From positions 992,001 through 1,056,000 of the forward strand of contig VIIQ02000002.1 of NCBI GenBank assembly GCA_007449985.2: DNA of 64,000 nucleotides, given 5' to 3'. The DNA is from Desmodesmus armatus. Its lineage: Eukaryota; Chlorophyta; Chlorophyceae; Sphaeropleales; Scenedesmaceae. Each line of letters opens with the position of its first letter. Within the stretch, counting starts at the first letter, position 1. A program made the translations under genes and the position numbers. A model generated the notes under the pieces. That model did no database searches and had not been told where the DNA came from. It was given only the letters and a program-made list of their open reading frames with translations. Positions 59,859 through 64,000 of this stretch are shown here, in pieces.

Positions 59859-62825
59859 ATGACTCTGGCTCTGTCCGGTGCATCCCATCTGTTCCTGACG
59901 TCTGCATGGTCCCAGGCCCTCCCTGCGGCGTCCAGGGCTGTCTCCCATCTCGGTGTGTCGAGCCTCGGTGCTGCTGGTGAGTGCTGCTTTGAGCGCACGC
60001 CTTGCACAAGGCTTTAGTATTATCAATGATCACACAAGGCCAATTATTCAAGGGTCACGGGGTTGGCTGCGGACACTCCTATGGTCACGTATCAAGTTGC
60101 GTCAGTTCAGTCTGCAAGCAGGAGATCGCCGTTGGGCCTGGCAGCGTCATCCATGGTGTCGGTGTAGGTGTAGATGCCCAGATCTCTGGCTGCATGCGCT
60201 ACCGAGGGACTGCCTGTGTTGAAGCTGGGTTACTGTCGTGCTGCAACTACTGTCTGTGGTTGCAGACGGTCTGTACGGTAGCGTCCCGGCTGCTGAACAG
60301 CCACACAAGGAGCGCTTCAGCCAGCAGTCAGCACCTGGCATCGCCCGCAAGAGCCTGCTTGCCAGCCTTGGTGCAGGGTCCCATGCCCCTCTGCTGGGTG
60401 CCAGGTTCAACCGCCAGTTCACCATCGCAGCCAATGTTGTTGCCGCGGCTGCACCAGCAGAGGAGTCCGCTGATGACGTGGTGGCCAAGGTGCTGTCATG
60501 TGCAGCCACCAACGATACAGAGACGGGGGTCCTGTCTCAGGTGCGCAGCTGTCTGCCATGAGTGCATCACTCGTGAGCATATCAATCAGTCTGCTTGCGA
60601 TTTCAATATGATTGCAGCAATTGCTGGGTGCAACTCCATCATTTTGCTGCATGCTTCTACTCAAGGCTTGTGGAGCAGCCGGGTTGCCAGCCACCCGCCT
60701 CAACCACTGCACTGTACTGTTGTCAGACAAATTACAAGGCCTAACCATCCTGTCCTTGGTGTTCTGTGTCTTTTTGTCCTTGTCTGCTCTTTTTACTGCC
60801 TGCCTGGGACATCCTCTCCTGCCTCTGTCTTTTTGTGCACCCCAGCTGGCAGACTGTGCCATGGGCCATGCCCAGCAGCTGAGTCCCGAGCAGATCCGCA
60901 ACCTGTGTGTGTCATTTGCCAAGCTGAAGTACTTCAACACCCAGTTCAAGTCAGTGATGGCAGATGCCATCATTGCAAAGCTGGATGAGTTTGAGCCCTC
61001 ACTGCTGGCCGACACGGCCTGGGCCTTCGGCGAGGCCATGTACTATGACTTTGAGCTCATGAGCGTCCTGCACTCACACCTGCAGCAGAACGCAGACAAG
61101 TTCGACGCCAGCGGACTTGCAAAGGTGTGTATGGGTGGGGAAATGACCATCCTTTGGCCATGGCTGTAAAGGGATACAAGGCTGCGCTGTGACAGTGTGA
61201 TGATGGTATGCCGCGCATGTGTGTTGCTTACGTGGGCTGCTGACAGCAAACTGCACGGACACCTGACCTGCTGGCTACCATGTGCCAAGGGTGCACTTTA
61301 CTGTTGACGGCTATGCATACTGTACTGTACGTTAGGTGTCCTTAGGTGTCGTATGACACTGAGGCGGTGTTACATGTCCTGCTGTTGTGCACGTGTGCAG
61401 ATGCTGTGGACCTTTGGTCAGTTTGGCTACCAGGACCAATTCCTGATGGACATGATGCATGAGATCGCGCTGAGGCTGCAGGCAGACTGCAACAGCAAGG
61501 CACTGGCAGATGTGATGTATGCCATGGCACGCATGGGCTGGGCCGACCCCCGCCTGCACACGCTGGTGGCAGAGTATGCCATGGACAATATCCAGGTGCG
61601 TGTGTGAATATTCAACGCGTGCGGACTGCTTGTGTTCCTATTCGTCCAGATGTGGTACTCTTGACGTGCAAATGGCTACATGCCCGTGGGTATAGGAACA
61701 GTTGTATGCCAGCTGAACTTGCAGCAGCTAGTAGTTGACAAGTACTTTTTAGTTGATACCGCTGCTGCATGAGGCTCAGGCCTTCACATCGGCAGCATGT
61801 GTGTGGGTTCATTGGCTGCCTTGTTTCAGCTAATTGTTGGTTTGAAGGGGGTCCGTCCCTGCTGTCCTGTACAGCCCCTGCTGTCATGTACAACCACCTG
61901 ACCCATGTCCTTCTGCACAGTCGCGCAATCCACGGCAATGAGAGGCCCGGAGGCAAGACAGTGGCCCTGATTGTGTTCACCCACTTGTTTCCTCTGCAGT
62001 AGCAGTTGACTGATCGTTTCCATCGTGTGTGCTGGCGGTGACTGCAGGACTTTGAATCCCACAGCCTTGCGAAGCTGGCCTTTGGCCTGGCATCAGTGGG
62101 CTATGATGATGCAGACCTGTACTCAGCCATCACGCTGCAGGCAGCAGCAGACCTTGACAACCTGAGCCCAGCTGATGTGTCACACATCCTGTGGGCATGT
62201 GGGGAGCAGGGACACCTCTGCAAGAAGTTCATGTCAGGTGGGTGACAGCCACAGTACAACATCGATGCATCTAGACAACACAACCCTTGCTGCAACACTT
62301 GCATGTATCCAGAAGCTGCAAGCCCGGATGCATGCGTGAATCGCAATATAGGGTTTATGCTGCAGGTGGAGTCAAAGCTGCACAGCTGCCAGTTGCATGC
62401 TTTTTGTCCAGTGCATGGGTGTGAGGGCCACATGGGGAGCGTGGAAGTGCAGGTGGTGAGGGCCTGCGTTGTCATCACTGCACCCGAACCAGCCCGTGCT
62501 GCATGCTGTATGGCAGTAGGCAAGGTGCTGGCATGTAGCTGACGCACCTGTCTGAACAGTCTGTGGTGGCTGCCTTTGCTCAACACCTGCCATGTGTTTC
62601 CCTGCTTGGTGTCGCTACTGTACAGCTGTTGCGGACACCTACATGCCAGCACACATCCAGGAGTTCACCCCTCAGCAGCTGCAGACCGCAGTGGTGGCCT
62701 GGAACAAGCTGGGCTTCACAAACCCTGCAGTTGCAGCAGCAGCGGTGCGCCTCAGCGAGGTGCTGCCACACCTGGCTCTCGAGGAGTTCCCCGAGAAGGA
62801 GGCAGCAGCAGGCCAGAGCCCTTGA
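59859..62825 (+). CDS. Helical-repeat protein, likely organelle-targeted (418 aa)
   Basis: Six exons join in phase: 59859-59976, 60266-60540, 60846-61124, 61401-61595, 62048-62237, 62626-62825 (TGA), 1257 nt. The first about 130 residues are Ala/Ser-rich with few acidic residues at the start (MTLALSGASHLFLTSAW...), like a plastid or mitochondrial transit peptide. The rest is a series of helix pairs of about 35-40 residues: NLCVSFAKLKYFN, DTAWAFGEAMYYD, MLWTFGQFGYQD, DVMYAMARMGWAD, KLAFGLASVGYDD, HILWACGEQGHL, TAVVAWNKLGFTN. This alpha-solenoid pattern resembles the octotricopeptide/FAST-kinase-like repeats of algal organelle RNA-binding proteins. No RAP domain is visible at the end. RNA binding is an inference; the repeat family could differ. 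Confidence 0.75.
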
Positions 62826-64000
62826 GGGCACTGCCAGCACACACATGCCGTGAACGCTGCCTGGGCGACAACACCCCTGGGCTCTGTAGTATCCATTGCA
62901 GCACTTTCAACACCTTTCAGGGAGTAGGAGGTGTTAGGGCATGGGTGTGCAAGCTGGGCATGCACTTTTGCGTCGTGAGGCCGCACCTTCAAGGGGCGTG
63001 CTGCATGTGGATTGGTGTGTTGCATGAGTGTAGGGAGCCGGTGGTGCAGCCGGGTGGTGTGGAAGGGTGATGCCGGAGTTGAGCTGCATGGGGTGTGGGG
63101 TGTAGCTAGAGTTTTTGCAGAGTGACACCGAGTGACAAGATTGGGGTTGTGGTTGATGCTGTTGCCAGGGGGCGTGTGATGCCAGCCCTAGGGCTCCCTT
63201 GCACCCACCAAGTTTTGTAGGTCCAGTTATCTACCGGCTATGCTTGCCGTTTTGGTGTTGTTGTCGTTGTTGCCACAGCCTGCACTACTTTGCGTATTGC
63301 TTTTGAGAAGTTGGGTTCCCCACTGTTGGCTGTGGTGGCCTTGTGCACAGCAGGGCCCCCGGCTGAAGCTGCATAAATTTGCATGTTGTCGCTCCATGTC
63401 TCAAGAGTGTGCTGAGTACTATGAAGTAGGGCTGTTGCTGGGTGTTGCGGTCAGTGGCGGTTCCTGGCTGTGGACGTGGCGCTCGCACCTGTGACTTCTT
63501 GTTATGTGGGCACACATTTTGACCAGATGGCAACTCGAACGTCAGACGGTGCCTGAACCTGGCACCGTCCAGGCGCCCCTTCTTGATTTTGTGTGTGGGT
63601 TGTGTACTAGTTAGCTGAGTGCAGGGAAACTGCAGTCTCTTTTTTCCACCACCAGCTATGATGCTTGGGTACTGCCACTTGGTGCTGCGTCCGACCCTTA
63701 CAAGCCAGAAGCATCCGGACAGCACCAGGACATTTCACTGCGTATACTGGGCAACCTTTTTGTGCCACCACTGCATCAGCCACTGGTATCCAACCACAGA
63801 TTCTATCACTGTGCTGTGGTTTGATCCTTGGCGCGCAAGGCTGTGCTGTAATGGTCCATGCTCGTGCACGTTTTGTCTGTGCATGACTGGTGATGCACCC
63901 TGGCCGCTCTTCTGGGTGCGCTTTTTTGTAGGTGACATCTCAGGTGCTGGTCTTGTGGTTGCCCAAGTCTACCACTGCCGGCCTGGCATGCATCTGCGCA
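62826..64000. other. 3' flank at the right edge
   Basis: Downstream of the helical-repeat gene. TGTAA occurs near 63846. No protein-like frame was found up to the window end. Confidence 0.4.

Overview
This window looks like nuclear DNA of a green alga (chlorophyte, probably Chlorophyceae). I infer this from dense short GT-AG introns that keep reading phase across exons, long CAG/CTG (Gln/Ala/Ser-rich) tracts inside coding exons, many (GT)n and C/G homopolymer runs in introns, TGTAA-type 3' signals and the gene content. No bacterial operons, CRISPR arrays, rRNA or recognisable tRNA genes were seen. Gene models were built by hand from splice-site phase and protein motifs.

Layout. 1-290: 3' end of an unknown plus-strand gene. 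1640-6155 (-): F-box/leucine-rich-repeat gene with minisatellites, one of which carries its own splice donor. 7141-12435 (-): NAD(P)-malic enzyme with a likely mitochondrial presequence. 13124-14782 (+): 183-aa Gln-rich protein of unknown function. 15073-18246 (+): secreted class 3 lipase. 19380-29834 (+): complete pyruvate carboxylase in about 20 exons. 29835-32984: repeat-rich, no gene supported. 32985-36506 (-): membrane-anchored FkbM-type methyltransferase. 37183-38726 (-): unrecognised gene, possibly a sulfotransferase remnant. 39322-52760: two related tyrosine-recombinase (Crypton-like) mobile elements, head to head. 52972-58858 (-): RHD3/Sey1-type ER-fusion GTPase. 59859-62825 (+): putative organelle-targeted helical-repeat protein.

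The most unusual region is 39.3-52.8 kb. Two divergent genes each encode an acidic N-terminal region, a tyrosine-recombinase core (Arg, His-x-x-Arg, G-[H/N]-W, Tyr), a long Gln/Ala-rich region and a C-terminal GCR1_C-like DNA-binding domain. They share most intron positions and phases, so they are homologous. Clusters of a GCGGAC hexamer lie at the outer left edge, in the shared middle and at the outer right edge, arranged as inverted sub-terminal arrays. The left copy has one in-frame TAG; the right copy has one frame break.

Malic enzyme, pyruvate carboxylase and a lipase lie within 23 kb, so pyruvate/malate interconversion and lipid metabolism are neighbours here. Three otherwise well-preserved genes (malic enzyme, pyruvate carboxylase, right recombinase) each contain one frame break equal to a single missing base, which suggests residual assembly errors rather than loss of function.
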